Assembly (NCBI GenBank): GCA_036924085.1
Contig: JAVGWX010000003.1
Span: 121,888,764 to 121,952,763, forward strand
Reading direction: 5' to 3'
Length of the DNA: 64,000 nucleotides
Source of the DNA: Ariolimax columbianus
Taxonomy: Eukaryota; Mollusca; Gastropoda; Stylommatophora; Arionidae
Shown: piece by piece, positions 9,895 to 21,879 of the stretch
Layout: every line of letters begins with the position of its first letter
Position numbering within the stretch: the first letter of the stretch is position 1
The notes under the pieces: model-generated
Databases searched by the model: none
Seen by the model: the letters and a program-made list of their open reading frames with translations, nothing else
Told to the model about the DNA's origin: nothing
Made by a program: the position numbers and the translations under genes

Positions 9895-9968
9895 GTTTTT
9901 TTTTGCGGACTGGCAGGACATTTCTGAGGACCGGCAGCGGTCCGTGGGCCGGCGGTTGGGAAACACTG
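9895..9968. mobile_element. hAT-type transposon terminus
   Basis: The GC-rich end GGACCGGCAGCGGTCCGTGG, followed by CCGGCGGTTGGGAAACACTG, is the form seen at the ends of Charlie-like hAT elements (terminal CAGTG in inverse). No transposase is attached. Confidence 0.6.
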
Positions 9969-10023
9969 TTCTAAAACACGGAAGTTATCTTCTAGTTCTG
10001 ACCTGCCATGTGATGTATCCCAT

Positions 10024-10430
10024 CCCCTCCCACACACCCACACGCACGCACCCACACACACATGCACTCACTATCTCTCTCTCACACACACACTCACTCT
10101 CTCTCTCTCTTACACACACTCACTCTGTCTCTCTTACACACACACTCACTCTCTCTCTCTCACACACACACTCACTCTCTCTCTCTTACCCACACACTCA
10201 CTCTCTCTCTCTCTTACACACACACTCACTCTCTCTCTCTCTCTCACACACACTCACTCTCTCTCTCTTACACACACACACTCACTCTCTCTCTCACACA
10301 CACACTCACTCTCTCTCTCTCTCTCTTACACACACACACTCACTCTTGCACACACATTCTCTCACATACACACACACTTTCTCTCTCTCACGCACACACA
10401 CACTCTCTCTCTCACACACACATATGCATA
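10024..10430. repeat. CA/CT compound microsatellite
   Basis: Alternating CACACA and CTCTCT blocks about 15-30 bp long. The His/Ser/Leu-rich reading frames are artefacts. Confidence 0.95.
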
Positions 10431-10493
10431 ATGGTAAAGTAAGACCAATTTATACCATAATGTAATATACATTTTTGTGTGTCTGAGAGAAGG

Positions 10494-10497
<4 letters not shown>

Positions 10498-10534
<37 letters not shown>

Positions 10535-10562
10535 AAGAGTGAGAGAGAGCGAGAGAGAGAGA
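10498..10562. repeat. GA microsatellite
   Basis: (GA)n with a few interruptions. Confidence 0.95.
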
Positions 10563-10585
10563 GGTGTACTTTAGCTGCTGTGCTA

Positions 10586-10741
10586 CCGAAGACGGATGTG
10601 TCGAACCGAAATGTGCAAATATAGCAGTCAAACTGTAAACTAGCTACACAACGCTCTGGACTATATCCTGCTACTTGCGAAGCCCTGTTCAGGGTTTGGT
10701 AGCGGCGGATTGAGAACGAACGCAGAAGAAGAAAAAGAAGT
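10586..10741 (+). mobile_element. S1 SINE-like repeat
   Basis: CCGAAGACGGATGTGTCGAA, the tgcaaatatagcagtcaaac core, ggtttggtagcggcggattg, and a final CGCAGAAGAAGAA tail. Same family as 8565-8811. No A/B-box promoter was found. Confidence 0.7.
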
Positions 10742-11739
10742 TGCTGTGAAGTTCACCAACATATAGGTCGGGAATGTTGATTATTGGAACTGAAATAAGG
10801 AAGTTACAGAGATGAGCTTGTTCCCCTGGAAGGTGGCGATGATGTAATACACATACATCTCGACAATCATCCAGTCCCGATGACGAGTCGTCTAGAACAG
10901 TGCTTTTGAACTTTTTCCTTACTGACGACCCCTTTAAATATATCTCTTGTTGCCGTGGACCCCCAAACTATTCCATAAATGAAAAGGTTCTGGGATGAGT
11001 TATGTGTGTGTTTACAATAATAAACAATGTCTGCAATTGAAAATGGTAATGGAAATGTGTTGTTTATAAACATGAAAACATAATAAAATGAAAATAACAT
11101 TGTCGTTATCTTCCAATTTGAATGAATCCTCCACATGTAGGACTCAGTCATTTATTTTCATTTGATATCCATATTTACAGAATGTAGGAAAGTATCATCA
11201 GTTGGTAAGGACAAATAACATTTTAATGACAGTTTATAGTGTTCACAATGGGAGGTCAAGACAATGCTCATAAATGTTCACCTAAAATTAAATCATCTTT
11301 ATCGAATATATATCCTTCTGAATCCGTTTTATATGTTCTCGATAATCCGTACTCTCTTATATTTTTGTATACATCTAAGGCTCAGAAGACGGTGTTACTC
11401 CAGTATCAAATTGGTTGTAAATTCAATTTAACTGTTGACTTTCTTTAATAGAAAGCTAACACTTAATTTCACTTACAAGCCTTGTTATATCGGGGTTAAA
11501 GCACTGAAACTTGTATTCAAACGGGTACTAAACTTATTTTCGAGATCAATGAGAGAATGATTTTCACTACAAGTATGTCGTTACAAAGAATATCAATATT
11601 TGCAAAGGCCGCTTCAACAGTTGCGGAAAATACATTTATTAGGGAGTCCAGAAATTTGCAAAGGACTGTTCCTTGAACTGTAATTACAGAAGCACCATCA
11701 GTGGATATTTCTATTAGCTTGAAGTCATATAATGCTGTT

Positions 11740-12905
11740 TCTGTTTCTAAGAATCGACGTCACTGCACTCCGGGGAAAACCCATAGGTACTCAGTCTCTG
11801 TCTCATCAAATGGTGTAATGTATGGATGCAAATCGTCCCTGTAGCTCGCTGGTTGTACACTCTCCTGCTCCGTCCTCTCGTGCGCCCCACTCCGCTCAAA
11901 CCTCGTTTAATGTCGAAACTTTGTAGTCTGTGGATTGCTGCTTCATCTATTGCGGTGTCCTCATCCAGCAGGCGGTCATTGATTGATTTCAAAATGTCAC
12001 TTCTGTCCATCACTAATGTGCCCATGATCTCAGCTCTTTCATTGCCCTGATCCAAAGCATGAGCAGGACAGTAGATGTAGGTCAACGCCTGGAGGTTTGA
12101 GGCCTTAACAGCATCTATTCACTGTACCTTCTGAAGTACGACTTGCGCGTCTGTCGCGGTGACTGCCCTTGTTATAGAAGTCTCAGATATCCATCTCAGT
12201 GCTGAGGTTAGTGCTTCCGTATCCATTCTCATACTGGAAGTTGTTGACAGGTATGCCCCACTGCACTCAGCAACGACCTGTCCTCTCACTCTAGCCAAGA
12301 AACCCCAGCCTGATGTTCCACTGCGCAGCACAGATCCGTCGGTGTATAGGACGGCATCCCTCTCCTGCGAGCCCTCAGTTATCAGTTGATTCACCCCATG
12401 CTCTGCTCTCCTGTTGCTCCACTCTCTGCATTCCTTGCCGAAGGTTATGCTAACTCTCTGGTACTCTATCATTCTATCAACAGTGTGGACCCATTCTTCC
12501 CCATTGCCTATCGTCTCAGCTGGACGATTGTTGTCTCTGCCTGTGTGATCCATAACGCCCCTCTCTTGATTCTTGATGTCTGCGATACTACTGTACAGAG
12601 GGTGCCGCATGTCTGTGGTGACACGCATATATGCTTTGACTTGGGCCAGTTTATGTCTGGATGTCACCGATAACAATCACAACATGTACCGCATCGTCAC
12701 ACTCGGGGTATCTCTAGTGCAGTCAAGAACCAATCGCATACATTCATGGATGCGTTCCAACCTTTCACACGGTTTTCCTGATAGTGTGAGGATGCCTATT
12801 TCGTAATCGTTGACAAGACGACCTGACGAAATAGGATGAACAGGACGCATTATTCCAAGCCGGCAGCAGCCATGGTCTTGAGTGCTCCTAACGATCTCTT
12901 ACATC
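11740..12905 (-). mobile_element. LINE family B remnant (RT thumb, RNase H), inserted in hAT
   Basis: The minus strand opens with RCKRSLGALKTMAAAGLE near 12890, a hallmark of jockey/X-like elements. It continues through the thumb and connector to RNase H: YTDGSVLRSGTSGWGF (first Asp), MDTEALTSALRW (Glu), ATDAQVVLQKVQ (Asp), then, after a stop/frameshift at about 12090-12118, YCPAHALDQGNERAE (last block, with Glu where Asp is usual). The frame 11747-12085 supplies the C-terminus. A broken copy of the same family is at 28366-29080. Confidence 0.82.
12119..12676 (-). pseudogene. RNase H-containing fragment of LINE B polyprotein
   Basis: 185-codon open piece that begins in the connector (MLSVTSRHKLAQVKAYMRVT) and ends just after the third RNase H catalytic residue at a stop codon. 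The missing last block is in another frame immediately downstream (11747-12085). It represents only part of the native protein. Confidence 0.8.
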
Positions 12906-13700
12906 TTTGTACGATGTGGTGAACATGGGGAATTATTTCTATCATACTTCATATACATTAACTGAAAATGGATCTCTAATAAAGTTTTAGCATGCATCAG
13001 GAAAAGGAAAATATTCTTCGAAACTATGTTGCAAATCTTTCAATTGTCGTGTGATAAGTGATGTGTCCTCCTCAAATAACTCTTCTTAATTGGAACCAAG
13101 TATATTTGTGAGGTTTGAACATGTCTAATATTTACGATCCAACAGACAATGATGCCACAATTCAAACTTGTAAATCTGTACTCTGAGCGTGTCTTCTAAT
13201 TGACAAATTGCAACTTATTCTCTTTGAAGATATAAGTTTAGCACATTTCCATAAGTGAAGATATCTGACAAATATGCAAATTTTACTAACCAGGAAAAAT
13301 CTGTCAAGTGATCAATGATGTGAAATTGTTGCTCAATGAGTAATATACTTACCCCGTCTCTCAATTCCCTAAAACGAAACAAAACACTACCTCGTGACAG
13401 CCAACAAACTTCACAATGAAATAAAAATTGGTGTTCACTGTCCAAACTTTTGCAAATTTCCTTAAAAAAACAACAACTTCAATTAAGTGATTTGCTTTTT
13501 ATGAAATTATGAAATTGCCATTTTTGACTGCATCATTCAAGGCCTGTTATAGTTTTTGTGGTATCCTTTGAGAAACTAAACTAAAACATTTTGTTTTACC
13601 TGGTCAAGCTGTTTTCATTGATTATTTGTTGGAATTCATTAAGCAAACATTACCATACATGGCACAAATAACTGACCTAAACCTAACCCTCTTAGTTTCA

Positions 13701-15189
13701 GGACTGCAACGCTTTAACTCCGACAGCAGTGTGCCTTTACAGAATACATAAATATGTGTAATTTAACCCAAGAGCATACTAGTGGTAAAGTGGTGAATGG
13801 GCTGAACTCATGGTAAACTTCACAGGTTATGTTTTACATTCGCGACACTTCCAAATTCACTCTGCTGTATATGGGTAACCAAACACTTATAGCTGAAGAC
13901 GGCGCAACAGCGAAAGGGAAGGGGGGGGGGCAGCGGCTAGTAACCCAACACAATAAAGGTAGCGATCTTATGTAATGATACACTTCATCGACAACAGCAG
14001 ACCGTGCTCAGGGACAACTACGTAACTCACATGACTCATACACCCCCAGGAATACAAGCGGCTGAGGGCGGCTAGAGCCAGGGTTATCATATCAGCATCA
14101 GGCAATGGCACGGGTTTTAGTATGCAAGATGGGTAGCCCGTTATGTCTGATTGCATCGACATGGCTGAATACAAGCAGAGAATTATATAGTAGACAGATA
14201 CGTTCCCTAATGGGAAACAACTCGTATTTATATTACAACCTTACAGCCTAAAGAGACTAATTGTGGATATCAAATGGGATAGTGATACACACGTCCTAAA
14301 CAGTGTCATTATTTGATGTTTCTTGTTTGTACAAAATGTATAAGTGATGAAAGAATACGACTTTTATAAACAGGTGATAGTGCAGAATGGACAGGTGGGG
14401 CTGTTGGAATAACAAGAGAAATAACAATGTAGCTCACTCGTTAAGAAAGTAATTGCAAGACAGTGTTAATAAATTCCTCAAGGTATAAAATAAAGAGCAG
14501 AATGAATTTTATAACTCGAGAACAACAATAAACGCGAGAAAGATGACGCGGAGTGACGTGAAATTGATGGCACATAATGGATTGGCATGTATTTCTAGAG
14601 GCTGTATGCTCCACATGGAACTGGACAGATTTGATGGAAGTGATATGGTCTAGCAAGCTTGCTAAGGTTCACCATTAGAGTCCCATATTTGGGAGGCAAG
14701 AATATCGCAAACTTCCCTACTAAACATGTCGTAAATAGCCATTGATGATGTGACAACCTTACCAGGTAAAACAAGGAACTCAAGAAAACACTACTCCAGA
14801 AACACTGAAGTGCATTTGGCGCAGGAAACCAACTGCAGTGGTAACACTGGGCTCTTATTGAATAGTGTAAAGTCATCATCCTAAAGTGTATTCCACACTT
14901 GTCTTCTATCGTGTAAACAGTATCTTTGAAAGGAAATAATAAATAACGGAGTTAGATCTTTTTATGGATTCATATTTCAATAAACGAGGCAGTAACAATG
15001 TTCAACGTATTAGTATTAAACGGTTACAATCGTGTTCATCTCTATAAACAGTTGTTACAATGGATACCCTTTTATTACATGTAACAAACCAGTAATGTTA
15101 TTACACATATAGATTTTTGTAAATAAGGGAGACAGCAATAAAACTGAACACAAACTGCGGCGAAAACACTGGAAAACGGTTTATATAAC
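13701..15189. other. No gene seen
   Basis: Unique-looking AT-rich DNA with one 13-base G run near 13920-13930. Open frames are short and unlike any family I know. Part may be the undetected right side of the hAT element. Confidence 0.6.
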
Positions 15190-16010
15190 TGAATTTATTG
15201 TACCTGGACGCCCCTATATGTGCTCAGTTATCTTTCATTGTACCTGGACAACCCCCATATGTGCTCAGTTACCTTTCACTGTACCTGACGCCCCTCCCCC
15301 ATATGTGCTCCGTTACCTTTCATTGTACCTGGACGCACCCCCCCCCCCCATATGTGTCAGTTAGCTTTCATTGTACCTGGACGCCCCCCCCCCCAAATGT
15401 GCTCAGTTACCTTTCATTGTACCTGGACGCCCCCCCCCCCCCCATATGTGCTCAGTTACCTTTCATTGTACCTGGACGCAACCCATATGTGCTCAGTTAC
15501 CTTTCATTGTACCTGGACGCCCCCCCCCCGCATATGCTGCTCAGTACCTTTCATTGTACCTGACGCCCCCCCCCCCCCATATGTGCTAGTTACCTTCATT
15601 GTACCTGGACGCCCCCCCCCCCATATGTGCTAGTTACTTTTCCTTCTACCTGGACCCCCCCCCCCCATAAGTGCTCAGTTACTTTCATTGTACCTGGACG
15701 CCCCCCCCCCCCATATGTGCTCAGTTCAGTTACCTTTCCTTGTACCTGGACGCCCCTCCCCCATATGTGCTCAGTTACCTTTCATCGTACCTGGACGCCC
15801 CTCCCCCATATGTGCTAGTTACTTTTCATCCTACCTGGACCCCCCCCCCCCCCATAAGTACTCAGTTACCTTTCATCGTACCTGGACGGCCCCTCCCTCA
15901 TATGTGCTCAGTTACCTTTCATTGTACCTGGACGCCCCCTCCCCCATATGTGCTCAGTTACCTTTCATTGTTCCTGTGAGTCCTCATAAATTCTTAGTTG
16001 ACTTTCATTG
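15190..16010. repeat. C-rich minisatellite
   Basis: About 16-17 copies of a unit of roughly 45-50 bp (TTGTACCTGGACG, then 6-15 C, then ATATGTGCTCAGTTACCTTT). The C tract varies in length, so the period is irregular. Reading frames are broken by C-run length changes, which argues against coding. Confidence 0.95.
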
Positions 16011-17546
16011 CTGAAAGTGCCGATGACAGAACACAAACTTCGTAGCTTCCACTGCGGCTCCGAAATTTTTCTCTGGTTTCGTCAGGTACCCATTTACAGC
16101 TGGGTCGACTAGAAAAAGCGGGCGTACCATGAAAAATACCTACGATATTCCAGGCCGGTAAAATCTTTCTTATGACTGGATTTGAACATGAAATGATGGT
16201 ATTGTAAACTCAGCTCACATCTCCTAGACCACCTAATCCTTAACCAATGATAAAAAAACTATTTGTATATCACTTTCACATATGATGTTTCAGAATGTCA
16301 TTGCCAAGATAAAGATCAACACAAACAACATACACGAAAGCTACATAAATTAAATGAATAACAAAAACGATAGGTTTAATGCATGTGCCAAGTTCCAAAT
16401 AACTAACAAATATTGAAAGACATTAACCATCGTTTTTGTATTGGAGTTGGGCTAAAAGTATGTGATAAACTATATTCCAGCCCCGACTAGCGGTGCATGC
16501 TTTCAAGTTGCTTCAGAAACAACAGACAACATGTGACCTATTTATAACAAGATGGCTCCACACCTTTCATTTCAGGTAACAGCTGTAACTCGGCATTTTA
16601 ATCACAGATTGTGAAACGTGCGATGTGATCGCTTGGCACATCTTTGACAATGTCCGTCATTCTAAACAAGCTGAACCATGGTGTCTGTTTTAAAGTATCT
16701 ACATTTGCTAAGCATTTACGAATTTTATCATCACGAACGTACGTGGAACCATGACGTCACGATCTTCAAACATGAGCGTTTACGCCAACACCTCAACAAT
16801 ATCCACAACCCCACTGGTTCCCCAATTGCCAGCCACTTCAATGGTCCTGAGAACCGGGGTAAGGCTGACGTTAGTGTCACTGGTCTAGTTTCTTGCTTCT
16901 CTGACGATCGTCATCGATTCACCCTTGAGAATAGACTTCTCCAGCATGGGTTGTCTCCAACCGCATGACATTAATATGTTCCATACCTTTTCTTAAAACC
17001 TCATACTTGCCACCAGCTATTTGTCTTCCTTTGCCTCCCCCCCCCCCCTCCCTTCTTCTATCAGTCTTCGTTCCCCGCACCCCCCTCAATCCTATATTAA
17101 TCTCACGCCCTCCCGGCTTATATCACCTTCTTTGTGTTCTCCCACCTGGATCACTATTTGGCCGTTTCCATATTTGGCCAGCACTGGCTTATCCGGCGCA
17201 TTCCCCATCACCTCTTACGCTCTCCTGGCCACCTTATTTGACCGCTCCCCTTCATATTCAGTCAAGCATCTGGCCATACCGGTCGCTTAGACAGACTGGG
17301 TCTTCTATCAGATAAATAGACCGTTTTTTCCTTATATGTTGATTTGTTAGTTCAGTATTTTTGTCACTGATGAAGGCCTATTGGTTGTAACGCAGGTTTT
17401 GTTTGTGTTCTCGTCTCGGTGCGGTATCTGACCATACCCATTTTATAATTTTGATTAAACTCAACCTTAATCAACTTGTACATTTGTGTCATGTTTTTTC
17501 CCCCATCCTCAAATATGGCATTGTGGTTTGTTGCTTAGCGTACACA

Positions 17547-17547
<1 letters not shown>
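16011..17547. other. No gene seen; S4 dispersed repeat near 16080
   Basis: Contains CAGGTACCCATTTACAGCTG near 16084, a short dispersed motif also seen at 18487 and, inverted, at 23182. A pyrimidine-rich stretch lies at 17000-17300 and the phrase TGATGAAGGCCTATTGGTTG at about 17369. Short frames (for example 16678-16968) have no recognisable domain. Confidence 0.5.
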
Positions 17548-17623
<76 letters not shown>

Positions 17624-17625
17624 TA
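17548..17625. repeat. TA microsatellite
   Basis: (TA)n of about 70 bp, then TAAATA variants. Confidence 0.95.
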
Positions 17626-17639
17626 AATATATGTATATG

Positions 17640-18939
17640 GACAAACAACTGCTGCCTATCAATTAGCTGTGGACAACCATATGCTTTAGGAGGGAACCAC
17701 CTAAAGTATGAGCCGTTAACAACGGGACAATATGAGAGATCCTGCTTGCTGGAGTGTCCATTTATAGTACACGAACTGAACTGTACTTTTCACATTTCCA
17801 CAGTTCGAGAAGCCTTATTTAACAACAAAAAACAAAACAAAGAAAAAACAAAGCGGTAGCTATTGAGTGACACGAGACATATCTTATCACTACATGAGGA
17901 CTGGACTGATGGGCGAGTGAGCTCCATGGTGTCTTTTTGTGGACCAAAACAACAATAACAATAACAGTTCCGTCGCTCGTCAAAAATTGTGACACCTTCA
18001 ATTTCAGGGCTAAGTGCTTTCAAGAGTTGTTCATAAATTTCTATCTGAATGCCGATGTGTGTGTGTATTGTACTGTCTACAATATCATGAATCAACAAAA
18101 CAAGCGAAGCCAGTCTTTTTTTCTGAGTCATGAATGTCGTCAAGTCGACTCCAAAAACGGTTGTGCATGGGTTTGGAACCTCACAGAGAGAAATATTGCT
18201 ATGATAATGAGAGCCCTTCAAGAGATTTTGCGCAGGCTTCCTGTTAGCGAATGGATAGGGATATTAAAACGCTTAATAGTAAGCAAAACTGAATTAAACA
18301 GGAGGAAACAATTTGCAGTGATGGGAAGGACAACCACGTGATTAATAAAAATATAGATAAAGGAAGTCCTTCAGCAGACTTAAACAGCTGGTCAGAAATA
18401 AAGTGTCAGAGTAAACTAGGCCACAGTTTGTGAGGTGGGGTGATCAGTTCTCTCACTTGCTGCCTTTTCCTTCCCTAACTGTAAGTCAGGTATCCATTTA
18501 CATCTGGGTTGACTGGAGCTGCTGGTAGTTGGAATTGAAACCCGTACCAAAAGGACTCAGTTATTTGACTCAGGATACCTTCACCGTTACTGACTTAAAA
18601 GTTGATTATCGACAGAAATTCACAGAACAATTCGACTTCAGTAATAACACAGACGGTCCTGACAGTGAAGCTCACTCCTCTGTCACTAATGTCTGTACTT
18701 TGTCCAACTATTTTCGAACTCCACAGCTCGGAGTCCTGCTCCCAAGCGGCTCTCGTGATGCTTCTGAGCACACAATTCAAATTACATTCATTAAGTATAC
18801 CATCTCTATACACGCACGATTTCTGCTCAAGTATCCTAATGACTAGTCTGTTACTTGAGATAAAACTGTTTGATAAAATTTGATTCTATTATTAGTTACT
18901 TTCTTTTAAAAACACCTGTGTCTGTTCGTGTGTCTACTA

Positions 18940-18940
<1 letters not shown>
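17640..18940. other. No gene seen
   Basis: Unremarkable sequence with an S4 repeat at about 18485-18540. The plus-strand frame 17937-18341 (134 codons) has no motif I recognise and no splice context I trust. Confidence 0.5.

Positions 18941-18980
<40 letters not shown>
18941..18980. repeat. TA microsatellite, left of LINE fragment
   Basis: (TA)n that abuts the 3' end of the minus-strand LINE fragment. Confidence 0.95.
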
Positions 18981-18983
<3 letters not shown>

Positions 18984-19712
18984 TCCTGGTTCGTCTCCAG
19001 ACCTCAACTTCAATGACTCTAACGAAGGAAGTAGTCGACTCAAGGCTCTGTACGCTCCCGTACAGCTTCTCGTGGAAGGACACTGGCTGTTGCCAAATAC
19101 TACTTCTTTTATCGGTATACAGTGGACAGGACTGCAAAATATGTTCTGCCTTCGTGGAGGTTGTGCCGTAGGCACAAATGTCCGTAGAGTCTTGAACTTG
19201 TTGTACAGATGATATCTCAGTCTGTTGTGACCTGATGTCTGTTGTAGCCGGAGAATGATCACATGGTCTCGCCTGGAGAGTTGATAGTAGGCATTTTTTC
19301 TTTGTAGCCAGGGTGTTTTTTTCCCATTTTGCACTGTACGTTGCCCTGATGAATGCTTTAGTCCCATTGTGTGTAATTTCTGTATCATTCTGCTGCATCA
19401 TGCTCCTCTCTCTGGCGAGTCTGTCCGCTTCCTCGTTGCCGGGACTGTTGCAGTGGGCTGGTATCAAATGGACTATCTTCTTTCTGAAGCACCGGGACAG
19501 GCGTTCGAGCGAGTCTGCCAGAGCACCGAGTTCATTTTTGTGCTGGTTCTTGAGCGCCATTAACACTGCGAGGGCGTCTGGGAAAATGATCACGTGCTTT
19601 TCTGTCTGCTCCTTATGGTCTATAAGGGTTTCAACTGCTTGTCTCAGGGCACTGGCTGCGACACTGAAAATGATGTAGCGTCTCCCAGTAGCAAATGCTG
19701 ATGAGTATACTT

Positions 19713-19717
<5 letters not shown>
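18981..19717 (-). mobile_element. LINE family A'' remnant between TA repeats
   Basis: The minus strand reads through RNase H: VIIFPDALAVLMALKNQ (third catalytic Asp), LIPAHCNSPGNEEADRLA (last block), then the tail with SRRDHVIILRLQQTSGHNRL and AEHILQSCPLY. A frameshift near 19290 separates these. It is related to families A and A' but distinct from them (10-40% identity by eye). Both edges are TA microsatellite, so the insertion probably hit a TA tract. It is a pseudogene. Confidence 0.8.
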
Positions 19718-19752
<35 letters not shown>

Positions 19753-19770
19753 TATACATACACACACACA
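19718..19770. repeat. TA and CA microsatellite
   Basis: (TA)n to about 19750, then (CA)n, ending at the mariner terminus CGAGGGAC at 19771. Confidence 0.95.
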
Positions 19771-20448
19771 CGAGGGACATCACTCAATTTATTAAAACAC
19801 TTTTACAAGAGTGCGAACCAGCCATTTTGTGTGTCCTATTTTTCGGAATAGTTCCCGTGCTTGTCTACCTGCCCATTAGCTTGTTGATGCTCTCTGGAAA
19901 AAAAGTCTTTAGTATGACCTTAAACAAATTTTGCACCACCTCCATTACCTCGTTAAGAGCTGCATTTGGTAACAACTGCTACACATTTTCCTATAACTGA
20001 GCTCAAAATGGGCAAATACTTGCGCAGAGGCGCGACTCATGTTGAAATCTACCTCTATTTCATCAATAGTGACTCGTCTGTTGCCACGGACTAGCTAGTC
20101 GATCTGCTGTTTCACTGTGTCAGTTGCAACGCTTGCTGATCTCCCACTCTGCGGTTCACTAATGACGTTTTGTTTTCCGTTTTAAAATCTTGTTTACCTT
20201 CATACACTCTTCTCTGGCCCAAACAACTGTCATCATAATGAACCTCCGTTGTTCTTCCAATGTTTAAGTCGACAGTATTGTGGCCATGTTGTACGCTATA
20301 TTGCCCATGCGCATACAGCTTGATCTTCCCGATCCCTACATCGAGTAATGCCAAACCGCCATTTTATGTTCTAAAATAAGATTTCGGTTGTACATCCTCT
20401 TTCATGCACTTTATAATGAAATTGCTGTTACTTAATAACTGTCCCTAG
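19771..20448 (-). mobile_element. Internally deleted mariner, copy M2
   Basis: 678-bp element. Its left end is CGAGGGACATCACTCAATTT and its right end ...AACTGTCCCTAG, the inverse of CTAGGGACAGTT. Transposase pieces are on the minus strand. Near the right end is the N-terminal DNA-binding region (RRVYEGKQDFKTENKTS, then a linker with MSRASAQVFAHFELSYRKMC). This is joined directly to a C-terminal piece near the left end (NEVMEVVQNLF..KTFFPESINKLMGR). The whole D,D34D catalytic core is absent. The same junction occurs in M3 (54.1-54.8 kb). Confidence 0.72.
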
Positions 20449-20449
20449 C

Positions 20450-20483
<34 letters not shown>

Positions 20484-20570
20484 GAATGAATGTATATATA
20501 TATGTATGTATGTATGAATGAATGTATATATATATGTATGTATGTATGAATGAATGTATATATATATGTA

Positions 20571-20636
<66 letters not shown>

Positions 20637-20669
20637 AATGTATATATGTATATATGTATGAACGTATAC

Positions 20670-20701
<32 letters not shown>

Positions 20702-20725
20702 ATGTATGAATCTATATATGTTTGA

Positions 20726-20783
<58 letters not shown>
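20449..20783. repeat. TA/TATG microsatellite
   Basis: TATATA tracts with TGTATGTATGAATGAA interruptions. Confidence 0.95.
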
Positions 20784-20788
<5 letters not shown>

Positions 20789-21879
20789 GTGCCGAAGGTG
20801 TGTCAGTGAAGGAGCTGACAGTAGCAACCGGCTCACAGCTGGCTTATTGCATCAAGGTCAGTGACCCATAACTAACCAAGACCCTATTCCACTTGGAAGT
20901 GGCGGCCCTGGAAACAAACTGCAACCATGTAGCCTGGCTAAGAGATTATGAATCAATATAGGAAGACACACCTGGTCTCAAAAATGCCTTGCTGAAGTGA
21001 ATGTGTTGGGTTAAAAGGCACACATATCACAACGTCATCTTTCAGGACCAACGCCAAAAAATTATATATATATATATATATATCTGCAATAAACAATGTA
21101 GTACTTTAACGGGTAGTGAAGTCTGTCTGTACGTCCAGCTCGTAAAGGAAAGTGAAGCGTCTGATATAGCCTCTCCTTTTCAGGTGTAGCGATCGCCGCT
21201 GGATTCACTGTTCGGCTTGCCGTTTAGGAGTTTCCATGCCAATGGCCTGTCCTACATTATTGTGTTCCCAGCAGTACCTTCATGAGAGACCCCCTGTTTC
21301 TTTCAGAGCCTGCTGTGGGGCACGACCGAGTACCCGGCGTTATAACTGGGCGGGCAGATTGGGCTCATTAGCTTTGCCTGGCAGCCAAAGTAAGATAAGG
21401 TAAAATTTGACTCTAAACTCGAGTAGACGAAGCTCGTTAACCTGTTCAGGCAGTTCGCCTAGGAGAGGAGAAATCTAATTTTAAACCCACAAGCACTCAT
21501 AGCGTGCTGGCTAGTCTTGGAACGATGAGAGTAACATCGGATGTCTCGAGTAACTAGCATCTGCGGACAGCGAATACACATCCTTGTGGAAACCTCGGGG
21601 GAGGGTAGGGCTTCGAGAGTAAACCCAGACAGAAAATCCGGAGTGGTAGCATCTACGGCAGATGGTTTCAATTGACAATTTAAAATGACAATTAATTAGA
21701 ACGGATGCAGTATTGACGGAGTGTCTGATAGCGTAGTTGTAATGTGCTCGCCTTTTACAGCAAAGGTTTGGAATTGATGTTCTTTTCGATGGGTTATCCT
21801 GTTTGTTATGCTGCATTTCATGTCTGGCTTAAACTGTGGGAAACAAGTCCATGATGACGTTCAACTTTCCGCTTAACTT
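20784..21879. other. No gene seen
   Basis: A segment near 21346-21480 resembles 45084-45165 (cctaggagaggagaaatcta against tctaggagaagtaaaactct), suggesting another dispersed repeat. No convincing coding region. Confidence 0.5.

Larger units (their letters stand above)
10898..13700 (-). mobile_element. Decayed hAT transposon (GTF2IRD2/ZBED5-like transposase), split by a LINE
   Basis: The left end, CAGTGCTTTTGAACTTTTTC, followed by a GACCCC-type stretch, is a hAT terminal sequence. Transposase pieces are on the minus strand. At 13215-13445 there is SEHQFLFHCEVCWLSRGSVL with FRFRELRDG, the conserved HTEVRWLSRGKVL block. At about 13030-13090 there is FEEYFPFPDAC. At about 11560-11660 there is a frame-broken dimerisation domain (MYFPQLLKRPLQILIFFVTT). 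LINE B (11740-12905) separates the last two. There are multiple stops, so it is non-functional. The right terminus was not located. Confidence 0.72.

Noticed and set aside
10062..10442. Ser/His/Leu-rich reading frames
   Set aside because: CA/CT dinucleotide repeat read in two frames.
15198..16014. Pro/Tyr-rich coding array
   Set aside because: The frame depends on C-run lengths that vary between units; three frames share the same repeat.
17937..18341. 134-codon frame as a gene
   Set aside because: No recognisable domain, no codon or splice evidence; chance is likely at this length.
20522..20864. Tyr/Ile/Met-rich frames
   Set aside because: TA/TATG microsatellite.
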